A stretch of 64,000 bases of DNA from Nocardia sp. MH4 (lineage in GTDB: Bacteria; Actinomycetota; Actinomycetes; Mycobacteriales; Mycobacteriaceae), in assembly GCF_019266065.1 (NCBI RefSeq), contig NZ_LPNR01000109.1, positions 1 to 64,000 on the forward strand. The letters run 5' to 3'. Shown here one piece after another: positions 1 to 9,088 of the stretch. Position 1 is the stretch's first letter, and each line of letters opens with the position of its first letter. The notes beneath the pieces are model-generated. The model had not been told where the DNA came from, searched no databases, and worked only from the letters and a program-made list of their open reading frames with translations. The translations under genes and the position numbers were made by a program.

Positions 1-3000
1 CGCTGGTCGACGAGGTCTGGGGCGACCAGCCGCCCCGCGCGCCGATGAACGCCCTGCACACACAGGTCTCGCGATTGCGGGCGCTGCTGCCCGACGGCGC
101 GTTGGAGATCGGCCCCGCCGGCTACCGGTTGACCCTGCCCGCCGACAGTGTCGACCTGACCGCGGCCGCCGTCCTGGTCCGTCGCGCCGAAGACCTCCTC
201 GCGACCGGCGAGACCACCGCCGGCCTGGCCACGATCGCCGCCGCCCGCGCCCTGTGGCGCGGCGAACCGGGCGCCGACCTGCCCGAATCCGGCCCGGCCG
301 ACGACCTGCGGACCGCCGCCGACCAGCTGCGCCGCGACCTCGATCGCGCCGAGCTGACCGCGCACACCCAGCGCGGTGACTTTCCCGCCGCCATCCCGCT
401 GGCCGCCGCCGACGCGGCCGCCCACCCCCTCGACGAGCCCGCCCACACCACCCTCATCCGCCTGCTCGCCGCCGCGGGACGCACCAGCGACGCCCTCGAA
501 ATCTTCGCCGCCTACCGCCTGCGGCTGATCGAGGAACTCGGCGCCGACCCCGGTCCGACCCTGGTCGCGCTCAATACCGCCGTGTTGCGTGGCGATCCGA
601 TCGAGCTTCCGGGCGCCAGCCGTCGCCGCACCGAGCGGGGCCCGGATCACGCGGACGCCTCGACCGACACCTCCGAACGCGCGGTCGCCGGTTCACCACC
701 GGCGAATCGGAGCGCGAACGGGGACGACCGCGCGACGGTCGGCGCCGCGATCACCGACGACCCCGCAGCGCGGACGAGGACCCCGGGCGCGACCGAGCCG
801 CCGAGCCGGGACGGGTGGTCGGCGGCGAACAGCGGCTGGGACACACCCGCGGTCGGACAACCCGGCGGCGCGGGCGCCCCGGACCGATCCAACGGCCAAC
901 CGCGCACCCTCCCGCCCACCTCCCTCGGCCTGCGCGCCGCCCCCAACGAACTACTCGGTCGCGCGGCCGATCTCGACGCGATCACCGATCTGGTGCGCCG
1001 GTCGCGGGTGACGACCGTGCTCGGGCCCGGCGGTACCGGCAAGACCCGCGTGGCGAACGCGGTCGGCGAACGACTCACCGGCACCGTGCCGGTGGTGCTG
1101 GTCGAGCTGGCCCCGGTGCAGGCCGAGTCGGCGGGCCCGCAGGCCCTGGTCGACATCGAAGCGGCGATCGGGCACGTCATGGGCCTGGGTGAGGTGATGC
1201 GGGAGCCGGGCGGTCTGCGCCTGGGACGGCAGGTCGACCAGCGCGCTCGACTGCGCGACGCGCTCGCCGCCCGCCCGACCCTGCTGATCCTGGACAACTG
1301 CGAGCACGTGATCGAGGCGGTCGCCGAGGTGGTCGCCGACCTGGTCGGCAGCTGCGCCCAGCTCACCGTCCTGACCACCAGCCGCTCGCCACTGGCGATC
1401 ACCGCCGAATCCGTCTATCCGCTGGCACCGTTGGCGATCGACGCGGCGGGCTCACCCGCGACGGATCTGTTCACGGCGCGAGCGCGGGCGGTGCGCCCCG
1501 ACGTCCGGCTCGACCCGGAGATCGTGGCCCGGCTGTGCCGCACCCTGGACGGTCTGCCGCTGGCGATCGAGCTGGCCGCGGCCCGGGTGCGAACGATGAG
1601 CGTCGCCGAGATCGAATCCAGGCTCGAGCATCGTTTCGCCCTGCTGCGCAGCGGTGATCGGGCCGCGCCGCTGCGGCATCGCACGCTGCACGCGGTGATC
1701 GCGTGGAGCTGGAATCTGCTCGACCTCGATCAGCAGATCGTGCTGCGCAGGCTGTCGCGGTTCCCGGGCGGGTTCACCCTGTCGGCGGCCGAGGTCGTCG
1801 CGGCCGGGCCCGAGGTCGCCGAGGTCGCCGCCGCGGTCGACGGCCTGGTCGGGCAGTCGCTGCTCACCGTGCTCGACGACCCCGACGGCACCGGTATCCG
1901 CTATCGCATGCTCGAGACCGTGCGCGAGTTCGGCGCCGAGCAGATGGCCGCCGTCGACGCCGCGACCGGCGGCGCGGAAACCGCGCTGGTCCGCGATCGG
2001 ATGGCCCGGTGGGCGCGGGACTTCGTGCTCGGCGCCGTCGCCGACTACACCGCTGTCGATCAGGTGCCGGTGGTGCTCGCGGTGACCGCCGAGCTCGACA
2101 ACCTGGTCGCGGTCCTGCGCACGGCCACCGCGCACGCCGACGCCGACACGGTCTACACCGTGTTCCCGGTGGTCGCGACGCTGTGGGTGATGCGGGGCGC
2201 GCATCTGGAGTTCATCGGCTGGGCGGTGCGGCTGGTCGCGGTCACGCCGCCGGAGCCGGTCACCGGGGTGGCCGCCGACCTCCAGATGGTCACGCACATG
2301 CTGACCTGTCTGCACCTGATGTTCCACAACGGCGGTGACGCGCGTCCGGTCGCCCGGGCCCGGCTGCGGGCCCGCAGGCTGCTGCGCCACCCCGGGCTCG
2401 ATCCGGGCCTGCGGTTGCTCGGGGGGCTGATCACGGTGCGCCCCCAGGCTTTCCGTCTGGGGCGATTGCTCGCCGACGGCGCCCATTCGCCGGAGCGCAG
2501 CGCCCGGGTGGCCGCGCTGGCCGCCCGCGCCAACTTCTGGGAGAACGCGGGCAATGTGGCGGGCTCGACCCGCGACGCGCTGCGCGCGCTGGACGAACTG
2601 GCCTCGCAGGACATCTGGGGCGCGGCGATGATGAGCCAGCATCTGGCCCAGCTGTGCGGCCAATCCGCGCGGTACGCCGAGGCGGCCACCTACTACCGGC
2701 AGGCGCTGGGGCAGATGAGCCGCCTGCGGGTCGACGACGAGATCCTGGAGGGCCGGTGCTTCCTGTCGGCCGTCCTGATCGGCGCCGGACAGCGCGAGCA
2801 GGCCCGCGCGGAGATCGACTTCGTGCTCGGCTCCGAGGATTCCGGGCTCGGCCAGGTCGACGACCCCACCATCCGCCGCAACCACCGGCTGTCGACGGTC
2901 GCGACCGCGGTGGCCGAACTGGAACTGGCCGACGGTGACATCGATGCCGGACTCCGGCACTATCGCCGGGCCCTGGATCTGCTGGGCTGGCCCGATTTCG

Positions 3001-3437
3001 AGCTCAGTCCCGGGCCCGGCGCGATGATGGTGTCGGCGGCGGCGGTCAGCGCCCACGTCCTGCACGACCGGGCCGCGGCGGCCGACGATCTGGTGGTTCA
3101 GATCGTCGCGACCACCGAGCGCAGACTCTCGCAGTATCTCGACCTGCCGCAGATCGGCGCGGTCGGCTGCGCGCTCGGCTCCTACCTGCTGGCGACCGAT
3201 CCCGCCCGACCCGAAGGACTCGAACTGCTCACGCTCGCGGCGGCTTCGGCGGCCCGACAGGACTATCCGTCGATGGAGCTGGCCCGCCATCGCGCCCTGC
3301 ACCGGGAGCGGGTGGGCGTGGACGCGCTGGCCGGGGCCGAGCGCGCGGCGGCGGGGGTGCGTCGCCTCGCCGCGGCCACCCGCATCATCGAGATCGTCGC
3401 GCACCTCGACGGATACGCCGACGGCATCCGACCCTGA
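1..3437 (+). CDS. AfsR/SARP-like BTAD and NB-ARC transcriptional regulator (5' end outside window)
   Basis: The reading frame is open from base 3, and residues before the first ATG (LVDEVWG..) are the end of an OmpR-type winged-helix DNA-binding domain, so the gene starts upstream. Next come a bacterial transcriptional activation domain (roughly the first 170 visible residues), a Pro/Ala/Gly-rich linker of about 100 residues, a nucleotide-binding domain with P-loop GPGGTGKT near residue 330 and LLILDNCEH as Walker B, then a long helical C-terminus with TPR-like character. This is the AfsR/LuxR-like architecture used by actinobacteria to control secondary metabolism or export. The gene converges on an ABC exporter, which may be a target (inference). 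The domain call is firm; the regulon is unknown. Confidence 0.88.
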   Translation, partial: LVDEVWGDQPPRAPMNALHTQVSRLRALLPDGALEIGPAGYRLTLPADSVDLTAAAVLVRRAEDLLATGETTAGLATIAAARALWRGEPGADLPESGPADDLRTAADQLRRDLDRAELTAHTQRGDFPAAIPLAAADAAAHPLDEPAHTTLIRLLAAAGRTSDALEIFAAYRLRLIEELGADPGPTLVALNTAVLRGDPIELPGASRRRTERGPDHADASTDTSERAVAGSPPANRSANGDDRATVGAAITDDPAARTRTPGATEPPSRDGWSAANSGWDTPAVGQPGGAGAPDRSNGQPRTLPPTSLGLRAAPNELLGRAADLDAITDLVRRSRVTTVLGPGGTGKTRVANAVGERLTGTVPVVLVELAPVQAESAGPQALVDIEAAIGHVMGLGEVMREPGGLRLGRQVDQRARLRDALAARPTLLILDNCEHVIEAVAEVVADLVGSCAQLTVLTTSRSPLAITAESVYPLAPLAIDAAGSPATDLFTARARAVRPDVRLDPEIVARLCRTLDGLPLAIELAAARVRTMSVAEIESRLEHRFALLRSGDRAAPLRHRTLHAVIAWSWNLLDLDQQIVLRRLSRFPGGFTLSAAEVVAAGPEVAEVAAAVDGLVGQSLLTVLDDPDGTGIRYRMLETVREFGAEQMAAVDAATGGAETALVRDRMARWARDFVLGAVADYTAVDQVPVVLAVTAELDNLVAVLRTATAHADADTVYTVFPVVATLWVMRGAHLEFIGWAVRLVAVTPPEPVTGVAADLQMVTHMLTCLHLMFHNGGDARPVARARLRARRLLRHPGLDPGLRLLGGLITVRPQAFRLGRLLADGAHSPERSARVAALAARANFWENAGNVAGSTRDALRALDELASQDIWGAAMMSQHLAQLCGQSARYAEAATYYRQALGQMSRLRVDDEILEGRCFLSAVLIGAGQREQARAEIDFVLGSEDSGLGQVDDPTIRRNHRLSTVATAVAELELADGDIDAGLRHYRRALDLLGWPDFELSPGPGAMMVSAAAVSAHVLHDRAAAADDLVVQIVATTERRLSQYLDLPQIGAVGCALGSYLLATDPARPEGLELLTLAAASAARQDYPSMELARHRALHRERVGVDALAGAERAAAGVRRLAAATRIIEIVAHLDGYADGIRP

Positions 3438-3452
3438 CGGATCGGATGCCGT
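3421..3452. terminator. Bidirectional hairpin between convergent genes
   Basis: An 11-bp perfect inverted repeat (ACGGCATCCGA / TCGGATGCCGT) with a 10-nt loop overlaps the stop codon of the BTAD regulator and lies 17 bp from the stop of the convergent ABC permease. There is no clear T-tract, which is common in high-GC actinobacteria. It could serve both genes. Confidence 0.55.
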
Positions 3453-3468
3453 TGCGGTAGTGCGGGAG

Positions 3469-4293
3469 TCAGGCCCGGCGCATGTAGGCGCGCACGGTCA
3501 GCGGTGCGAACACCGCGATGACCACGAGCGAACCGACCAGCGACCAGACCAGGTCACTGCTGTAGATGTTGGCGTTCATCAGGTCCCGGCAGGTGTTGAC
3601 CATGTAGTACACCGGGTTGGCGTGGTTGATCGCCTGCATCCAGCCCGGCATGGTGCTCACCGGGGCGAAGGCGCCGGACATGAAGGTCAGCGGGAACATC
3701 ACCATCATCGAGATGCCCTGCACGGAGGCGGCACTCTTGCCGGTGACGCCGACCAGCGCCCACACCCAGCTGATCGCGAACGAGCAGACCACGACCACCA
3801 GGCAGGCCGCGACGACACCGGCGAAGCCGCCGCCGGGCCGGTAGCCCAGGCACAGGCCGACGATGATCGTCAGCGTGGAGGCGATGCCGTAGCGCACCAT
3901 ATCGGCCAGCAGTGCCCCGGCCAGGGCCGAAACCCGGGCGATGGGCAGGGATTTGAAGCGGTCGAAGACGCCCTTGTCCATGTCCTCGCGCAGCTGGGTG
4001 CCGGTGACCACCGAGGTGAGCACCACCGTCTGGACGAGGATGCCGGGGATCAGCACGGGCAGGTAGTTGTCGACGCTGCCCGAGATCGCGCCGCCGAAGA
4101 TGTAGGTGAACAGCGCGGTGAACAGGATCGGCTGCACCGTCACGTCGAAGAGCTGCTCGGGATTGTGCTTGATCTTGAGCAGGCCGCGATAGGCCATGGT
4201 GAACGAGGTGGAGATCGTCTCGCGCAGGCCCACCCGGTCGCTGACCTGCGTGACGTCGGTGGCGGGTACGGGAGCGGTGAGAACTGCGGTCAT
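3469..4293 (-). CDS. ABC transporter permease, DrrB/ABC-2 type
   Basis: A 274-residue integral membrane protein of the ABC-2 exporter family. It starts MTAVLTAPVP; the frame is open further upstream, but this ATG overlaps the ATPase stop in the classic ATGA arrangement and the protein then has the family's usual length. About six hydrophobic segments are visible, and NPVYYMVN lies near the ABC-2 signature region. With the neighbouring ATPase it would form a daunorubicin-resistance-type drug or lipid exporter in the cytoplasmic membrane. The substrate cannot be told from sequence. Translation is probably coupled to the ATPase. Confidence 0.9.
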   Translation of the reverse strand: MTAVLTAPVPATDVTQVSDRVGLRETISTSFTMAYRGLLKIKHNPEQLFDVTVQPILFTALFTYIFGGAISGSVDNYLPVLIPGILVQTVVLTSVVTGTQLREDMDKGVFDRFKSLPIARVSALAGALLADMVRYGIASTLTIIVGLCLGYRPGGGFAGVVAACLVVVVCSFAISWVWALVGVTGKSAASVQGISMMVMFPLTFMSGAFAPVSTMPGWMQAINHANPVYYMVNTCRDLMNANIYSSDLVWSLVGSLVVIAVFAPLTVRAYMRRA

Positions 4294-5276
4294 GCCGCGC
4301 TCCGTTCGGTGTCGTCGGATTCGTCGGCCGGGTGGCCGGTGATGGTGAGGAAGACCTCGTCGAGGGTCGGCTTGGAGACGGTGATCTCCTCGACGCCGAT
4401 CTCCCAGTCGCGCAGGCGGATCAGCAGGTCGGCGGTGAGGTTCGGATCGGGCAGCGGCGCGGTGAGCCGGCCCGCCTCCGGGCTGATCTGGGCGGCGACG
4501 CCGAGGAAGTCGCCGACGATGCGCCGGGCTTCCTCGAGCTGCCCGCGATCGAGCAGCGTCAGATGCACCGAGGAGCCGCCGATGGAGGCCTTGAGCTCGT
4601 CGGCGGTGCCGTCGGCGATCACCCGGCCGTGGTCGATCACGGCGATCCGGTCGGCCAGCTGGTCGGCCTCGTCGAGGTACTGGGTGGTCAGCAGCACGGT
4701 CGCGCCCTCGGTGACCAGCCTGCGGATGGTGTCCCACATCTGCGCGCGGGTGCGCGGATCGAGGCCGGTGGTCGGTTCGTCGAGGAACAGCAGCGGCGGG
4801 GTGGAGATCAGGCTGGCCGCGAGATCCAGGCGCCTGCGCATGCCGCCGGAGAAGTTCTTGAGCGGCTTGTTCGCCGCCTCGGCGAGGTCGAACTCGGCGA
4901 GCAGCTCGACGGCGCGACGACGGGCGTCGGGCCTGCTCAGGCCGAGCAGGCGGGCGAAGATGATCAGGTTCTCGGTGGCGGAGAGCTCCTCGTCGACCGA
5001 GGCGTACTGGCCGGTGACGCCGATCAGCGAGCGGACCGCGTTGGGCCGTTCGACGACGTCGTGGCCGAAGATCCGCGCGCTGCCGCCGTCGGGACGCAGC
5101 AGCGTGGCGAGCATCTTGATGGTCGTCGTCTTGCCCGCGCCGTTCGGTCCGAGCACCCCGTAGACCGAGCCGCGCGGCACCGCCAGGCTCACCCCGTCCA
5201 CGGCACGCTGCTTGCCGAACACCTTGACCAGACCGTCCGCCTCGACGGCGAGGGCTGAAGTGGGTGTGTAAGTCAT
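4290..5276 (-). CDS. ABC transporter ATP-binding protein, DrrA type
   Basis: A 328-residue ATPase with Walker A GPNGAGKTT, signature NFSGGMRRRLDLA, Walker B LLFLDEPTTGLD and the H-loop region TTQYLDEAD, followed by the C-terminal extension typical of DrrA-family ATPases. The ATG at 5276 (MTYTPTS) is chosen; the frame runs 21 codons further upstream but the extra residues look non-coding. It is the first gene of a two-gene operon and overlaps the permease by four bases. It should power export of a hydrophobic compound. DrrAB pairs are drug exporters in Streptomyces and lipid exporters in mycobacteria. Confidence 0.92.
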   Translation of the reverse strand: MTYTPTSALAVEADGLVKVFGKQRAVDGVSLAVPRGSVYGVLGPNGAGKTTTIKMLATLLRPDGGSARIFGHDVVERPNAVRSLIGVTGQYASVDEELSATENLIIFARLLGLSRPDARRRAVELLAEFDLAEAANKPLKNFSGGMRRRLDLAASLISTPPLLFLDEPTTGLDPRTRAQMWDTIRRLVTEGATVLLTTQYLDEADQLADRIAVIDHGRVIADGTADELKASIGGSSVHLTLLDRGQLEEARRIVGDFLGVAAQISPEAGRLTAPLPDPNLTADLLIRLRDWEIGVEEITVSKPTLDEVFLTITGHPADESDDTERSAA

Positions 5277-5366
5277 GGGACCTACGGTGCCCGGCCCGCC
5301 TTGCACGGCCCTTGCGCGGCGCTGTCGACCTCCTGGCACAACCTCGAGGGGTCTACAGCGCGCCGG

Positions 5367-6518
5367 TCAGAGAGCCAGCAGGTGTTCGCGCAGGGCCGCG
5401 CGATCGGGCTTGCCGGGGCCGCGCAGCGGGATCTCGGTCAGCACGGCCAGCTCGCGCGGCGCGGCGATGGAATCGAGTTCGGCGACCACGTGGGCGCGGA
5501 TCTCGTCCAGGGTCGGCGCGGCGCCGGGCACCGGCACGATCGCCACCGCGACCCGCTGACCCAGCCGCTCGTCGGGCAGGCCGAGCACGATGCACTCCCT
5601 GATCCCGGGATGGTTGGCCAGCACAGCCTCCACCACCTGCGGGATCACCAGCAGCCCGCCGGTCATGATCGCCTCGTCGAGGCGGCCGCTGATCGAGAGC
5701 ACGCCGTCGGTGTAGGTGCCCGCGTCCTCGGTGCGGAACCAGCCGGGTTCGGCGAAGGCGGGGTGGTCGGGCAGGTTGCGGTAGCCGCGGGCGATCATCG
5801 CGCCGCCGAGCAGCACCCGGCCGTCCTCGATCCGCACCTCGGTGCCGTCGAGCGGTACGCCCTCGTAGACGCAGCCGCCGCAGGTCTCGCTCATGCCGTA
5901 GGTCCGCACGACGGTGATGCCCGCCTCGCGCGCGCGTTCGTAGACCGGCAGCGGTGTCGCCGCCCCGCCGACCAGCACGCCGTCGAGTTCGGCCAGCGCC
6001 TTGGCGGCCACCGGCGAATCCAGCGACTTGATCAGCTGCGTCGGCACCAGCGCGGTGTAGCGGCGCGGCCCGCGCATCGCGGCCACCGCGCCGGCGAGCG
6101 CCTCGGGCAGGAAACCGCCCGACACGTCCAGCACGGTCGGCTCGGTGCCCGCCAGGATGCTGCGCAGCAGCACCTGGATGCCCGCGATGTGGTGGGTCGG
6201 CAGGGCCAGCAACCAGCTGCCCGGTCCGCCGAGCCGCTCGTGGGTGGCGTTACCGCTGGCCCGCAGGGCTTCGGCGCCCAGCAGGGCGCCCTTGGGGATG
6301 CCGGTGGTGCCCGAGGTGGTCACCACCAGGGCGACATCGTCGTCGATCGGATCGCCGGGCTTGAGCGCGTCGGAGAGCCTGCGCGCCTCGCGGCGGTCGG
6401 TGGTCGGGATCGGCAGCCAGGCCGGGCCGTTGCCGTCGAGGGCCTGGCGCAGGTGGGGAAGCACTTCGCCGACACCGGAACCGGTCGGCATCTGCAGCGT
6501 CCGCAGGGTTCTGCTCAC
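5367..6518 (-). CDS. menE: o-succinylbenzoate--CoA ligase
   Basis: A 383-residue acyl-adenylate-forming enzyme that activates o-succinylbenzoate to its CoA thioester for menaquinone synthesis. The AMP-binding signature TTSGTTGIPKG is near residue 88, and YGMSETCGG and the late acyl-activating motifs GRLDEAIMTGG and LGLPDERLGQ follow. Actinobacterial MenE is short, as here. The GTG start at 6518 overlaps the stop of a 58-codon ORF by four bases (GTGA), which supports this start over an ATG nine codons in. It lies downstream of menB and a VOC gene on the same strand. Identification is strengthened by the matching mycobacterial gene neighbourhood. Confidence 0.93.
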   Translation of the reverse strand: MSRTLRTLQMPTGSGVGEVLPHLRQALDGNGPAWLPIPTTDRREARRLSDALKPGDPIDDDVALVVTTSGTTGIPKGALLGAEALRASGNATHERLGGPGSWLLALPTHHIAGIQVLLRSILAGTEPTVLDVSGGFLPEALAGAVAAMRGPRRYTALVPTQLIKSLDSPVAAKALAELDGVLVGGAATPLPVYERAREAGITVVRTYGMSETCGGCVYEGVPLDGTEVRIEDGRVLLGGAMIARGYRNLPDHPAFAEPGWFRTEDAGTYTDGVLSISGRLDEAIMTGGLLVIPQVVEAVLANHPGIRECIVLGLPDERLGQRVAVAIVPVPGAAPTLDEIRAHVVAELDSIAAPRELAVLTEIPLRGPGKPDRAALREHLLAL

Positions 6519-6691
6519 GCCACACCCTCACCGGCGCTCGGCTGTGGCCTGCGCGGTGCGCGCTCCCTCATGCCCACCACCTCCGGATACAGCTTGCTGC
6601 GCTCCCTCACGGCTTCGATCGTGTCATGCGGCGGCCGAGACCCGGCCAACGGGTCGGTTTGCCGGGAATTGGTGAGCCAAAAGGCAGGCAT
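6515..6691 (-). CDS. Short ORF translationally coupled to menE
   Basis: A 58-codon ORF from ATG 6691 to a TGA that overlaps the menE GTG by four bases (GTGA). The protein starts MPAFWLTNSR; its middle (HDTIEAVRERSKLYPEVVGM) looks like an amphipathic helix, and the tail is Arg/Pro-rich. Third-position GC is high, though lower than in menE. I do not recognise it and see no strong ribosome binding site before its ATG. It fills most of what would otherwise be a 300-bp gap between the VOC gene and menE. The four-base overlap and sensible composition argue for a real small protein or leader peptide; chance remains possible. Confidence 0.45.
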   Translation of the reverse strand: MPAFWLTNSRQTDPLAGSRPPHDTIEAVRERSKLYPEVVGMRERAPRRPQPSAGEGVA

Positions 6692-6824
6692 AGCGACTGC
6701 GATTCAGTAGATGGACAACGATTCGCACGGCGGTCCGGACGACGGCGGTCGGGCGCTTGCTCGCAGCTATCGTGCGCGGCCGGACCCGGATCGGCAACTC
6801 GGATCCGCCGCGACGACCCCTCCT

Positions 6825-7217
6825 TCACTCCGCCGACCAGCGCGGATCCCGCCGGATCGGATGTTCGGCAGGAACCTGTACCAGAACGATCGCGAGGCCG
6901 TCCGGGTCACGCACCCACATCTCCCACAGGCCCCATGGTTCGAGCACGGGCGCGCGCTCGATCGCAATTCCCTTCAGCGCCAACTCCGCCGCCGCGTCGG
7001 CCACATCGCGCACCTGCAGCCAGAGCGCGCCGTCGAAGCGGCCCGGATCGCCGCTGCCGCCGTGCGCGGCGACCTCGATCAACCCCTGCCCGGCGTAGAA
7101 CACGGTGCCGCCCGGGTACTCCCGGGCGATCGCCAGGCCGAGGCCGTCGCGGTAGAACGCCAGCGTGGTCGCATAGTCGCTGGGCCGCACGATGATCCGG
7201 CTGTTGAGAATGTCCAT
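6825..7217 (-). CDS. VOC (glyoxalase/bleomycin-resistance) family protein
   Basis: A 130-residue single-chain VOC-fold protein starting MDILNSRIIV at 7217. The pattern FYRDGLGL...EYPGG...WLQVRDV...WEMWVRDPDGLAIVLVQ is that of the paired beta-alpha-beta-beta-beta modules. The start lies 14 bp after the menB stop, so it is very probably in the menB transcript. M. tuberculosis has a glyoxalase-like gene (Rv0546c) close to menB and menE, as far as I recall. Substrate unknown; a role in removing reactive carbonyls or quinone-derived by-products is speculation. Confidence 0.85.
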   Translation of the reverse strand: MDILNSRIIVRPSDYATTLAFYRDGLGLAIAREYPGGTVFYAGQGLIEVAAHGGSGDPGRFDGALWLQVRDVADAAAELALKGIAIERAPVLEPWGLWEMWVRDPDGLAIVLVQVPAEHPIRRDPRWSAE

Positions 7218-7231
7218 GGGGCCGTCCGTTC

Positions 7232-8125
7232 TCAGAAGTACCAGGGGTAGGGCGCCCAGTCGGGCTTGCGCTTCTCCAGGAACGCGTCGCGGCCCTCGAC
7301 CGCTTCGTCGGTCATGTACGCCATTCTGGTCGCCTCGCCCGCGAAGAGCTGCTGGCCGACCAGGCCGTCGTCGAGCAGGTTGAACGCGTACTTCAGCATG
7401 CGTTGGGCCTGCGGCGATTTGCCGTTGATGTCGGCGGTCCACTCGAGCGCGACATTCTCCAGCTCGTCGTGGTCGACGACCTTGTTCACCGCGCCCATCT
7501 GGTGCATCTCCTCGGCCGTGTACGGCCTGCCGAGGAAGAAGATCTCACGGGCGAACTTCTGCCCGACCATCTTCGCCAGGTACGCGCTGCCGTAGCCGCC
7601 GTCGAACGAGCCGACATCGGCGTCGGTCTGCTTGAACCGCGCGTGCTCGCGCGAGGCCAGCGTCAGATCGCAGACGACGTGCAGGCTGTGCCCCCCACCG
7701 GCCGCCCAGCCGTTCACCAGCGCGATGACGACCTTGGGCATGAAGCGGATCAGCCGCTGGACCTCGAGGATGTGCAGCCTGCCCGCGCGCGCGGTGTCGA
7801 CGGTGTCGGCGGTCTCGCCGTCGGCGTACTGGTAACCGTTGCGGCCGCGGATGCGCTGGTCGCCGCCGGAGCAGAAGGCCCAGCCGCCGTCCTTCGGGCT
7901 CGGCCCGTTACCCGTGAGCAGCACCGCGCCGACATCCGGTGACATCCGCGCGTGATCGAGCGTGCGGTAGAGCTCGTCGACGGTGTGCGGGCGGAACGCG
8001 TTGCGCACCTCCGGCCGGTCGAACGCTACCCGCACCGTGCCCTGCTCGATATGTCGGTGGTAGGTGATGTCGGTCAGGTCCTCGAACCCGGGGACGGGCC
8101 GCCACAGCTTCGGATCGAAAGTCAC
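7232..8125 (-). CDS. menB: 1,4-dihydroxy-2-naphthoyl-CoA synthase
   Basis: A 297-residue crotonase-fold enzyme that closes the second ring of menaquinone by Dieckmann-type cyclisation of o-succinylbenzoyl-CoA. MenB-specific features are FCSGGDQRIRGRNGY, the oxyanion-hole segment NGWAAGGGHSLH, SFDGGYGSAYLA and the C-terminus KRKPDWAPYPWYF. The GTG at 8125 (VTFDPKLWRPVPG) is the natural start, because upstream in-frame sequence lacks coding character. It is the first gene of a probable menB-VOC-(short ORF)-menE operon and is divergent from the hypothetical gene at 8267. Confidence 0.96.
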   Translation of the reverse strand: MTFDPKLWRPVPGFEDLTDITYHRHIEQGTVRVAFDRPEVRNAFRPHTVDELYRTLDHARMSPDVGAVLLTGNGPSPKDGGWAFCSGGDQRIRGRNGYQYADGETADTVDTARAGRLHILEVQRLIRFMPKVVIALVNGWAAGGGHSLHVVCDLTLASREHARFKQTDADVGSFDGGYGSAYLAKMVGQKFAREIFFLGRPYTAEEMHQMGAVNKVVDHDELENVALEWTADINGKSPQAQRMLKYAFNLLDDGLVGQQLFAGEATRMAYMTDEAVEGRDAFLEKRKPDWAPYPWYF

Positions 8126-8266
8126 GACCCTGATTATTGCCCTACCGTCCGGCGGACCGGTACGAGGTCGTAACACCGCAGCTCGAGCGGTCGCCGCATG
8201 TTTCCTGGACCCGGTGCGTATAGTTGCGGCTGCTCGTTCAACGAACCGATCCGGAGGAACCTGAAA

Positions 8267-8713
8267 GTGGTTGCAGCGCTGTCTGAATCCCTGCTCGACG
8301 ACACCAAGCGTCCGGCTTTCCTTGCCGACGCCGTCGAGGTTCTCGACGCCGAGGTCTCGGACAAAGGTGGTGCGTCCGGCCTGGCCGTGAAGGGTGGCTA
8401 CGCGGCGGTCAAGAAGATCAGCCCGACCATCGTTCCCGATGCGCTGGCATCGCTGGCGCCGAAGCTGCTCGACCAGCTCCAGCCGTACTGGGCCGAATTC
8501 ACCACCTCGGGTGCGGGCACCTTCGCCGACCTGCTGACCTCGAAGTCCGACGAGGTCGCCGAGTCGCTGCTGGCCGTCACCGACGCCCGCGCCGACGCGT
8601 CGAGCCGTCCCGCCCTGCAGAAGGTGTACTCCTCGATGCGTGGCTCGGCCAAGAAGCACGTCGTCGAGGCTCTGCCGCGCGTGGCCGACCTGGTGCAGAA
8701 GCACGCGGGCTGA
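8267..8713 (+). CDS. Conserved hypothetical protein, soluble and helical
   Basis: A 148-residue protein starting with GTG at 8267 nine bases after a strong GGAGG (8253-8257). It has no signal peptide or membrane segment. Regularly spaced Ala/Leu/Val and charged residues (ADAVEVLDAEVSDK, AVKKISPTIVPDAL, LQKVYSSMRGSAKKHVVEALP) suggest an all-helical fold. I cannot name its family. A TATAGT hexamer at 8219-8224 is a plausible -10 element without a clear -35. It is divergent from menB and followed by a strong hairpin, so probably monocistronic. Confidence 0.8.
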   Translation: MVAALSESLLDDTKRPAFLADAVEVLDAEVSDKGGASGLAVKGGYAAVKKISPTIVPDALASLAPKLLDQLQPYWAEFTTSGAGTFADLLTSKSDEVAESLLAVTDARADASSRPALQKVYSSMRGSAKKHVVEALPRVADLVQKHAG

Positions 8714-8751
8714 GTCCCATGGCGGGGTAGCCCCCGCACAGCTCGATCGTG

Positions 8752-8796
8752 AGGCCGGTGTGGCCCGGGTGTGAACCCGGTCCGCACCGGCCTTTC
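8752..8796 (+). terminator. Rho-independent terminator of the 148-residue hypothetical gene
   Basis: Two nested stems: AGGCCGGTG pairs with CACCGGCCT, and inside it CCGGGT pairs with ACCCGG around a GTGA loop. The base of the stem runs into TTTC. It lies 39 bp after the stop codon. Confidence 0.75.
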
Positions 8797-9088
8797 GCGT
8801 CGGCGGGTGACCACACTCACGTAACGGGGCACGGCGCGGGCGGCGCCACAGCGTTTCCCGGTCGCGGGTAAATTCCGGCCGAGCGATTGTGAGCCCCGTA
8901 ACGCCGTCGGTGAACAGCGGGAAAATGAACGATGGCCGATAATTCCGGCCATGCGGTGGCGGCACCGAACGATTGACTGCTTCCGTCCTGAATCGATTAC
9001 GTTCGATTTCAGGTGATTCGGAAGGCGAATTGCCGCGACGCGGAATATTGTTTTCGCGCGATTCGGTTCGAGAAGGAAGTTCGGTCCC
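8797..9088. other. AT-richer intergenic stretch upstream of the secreted-protein gene
   Basis: Together with the preceding hairpin this is 375 bases without a gene. Base composition is clearly more AT-rich than the surroundings from about 8860. A candidate -35 TTGACT (8973-8978) is followed after 18 bp by a weak TTACGT (8997-9002). Copies of AATTCCGGCC(a/g) occur near 8872 and 8941. The 3' end holds an AGAAGGAAG ribosome binding site for the next gene. No further ORF is convincing. Confidence 0.5.

Noticed and set aside
1452..3404. A 650-codon open frame opposite the BTAD regulator
   Set aside because: Arg/Gln/His-rich shadow of the true gene.
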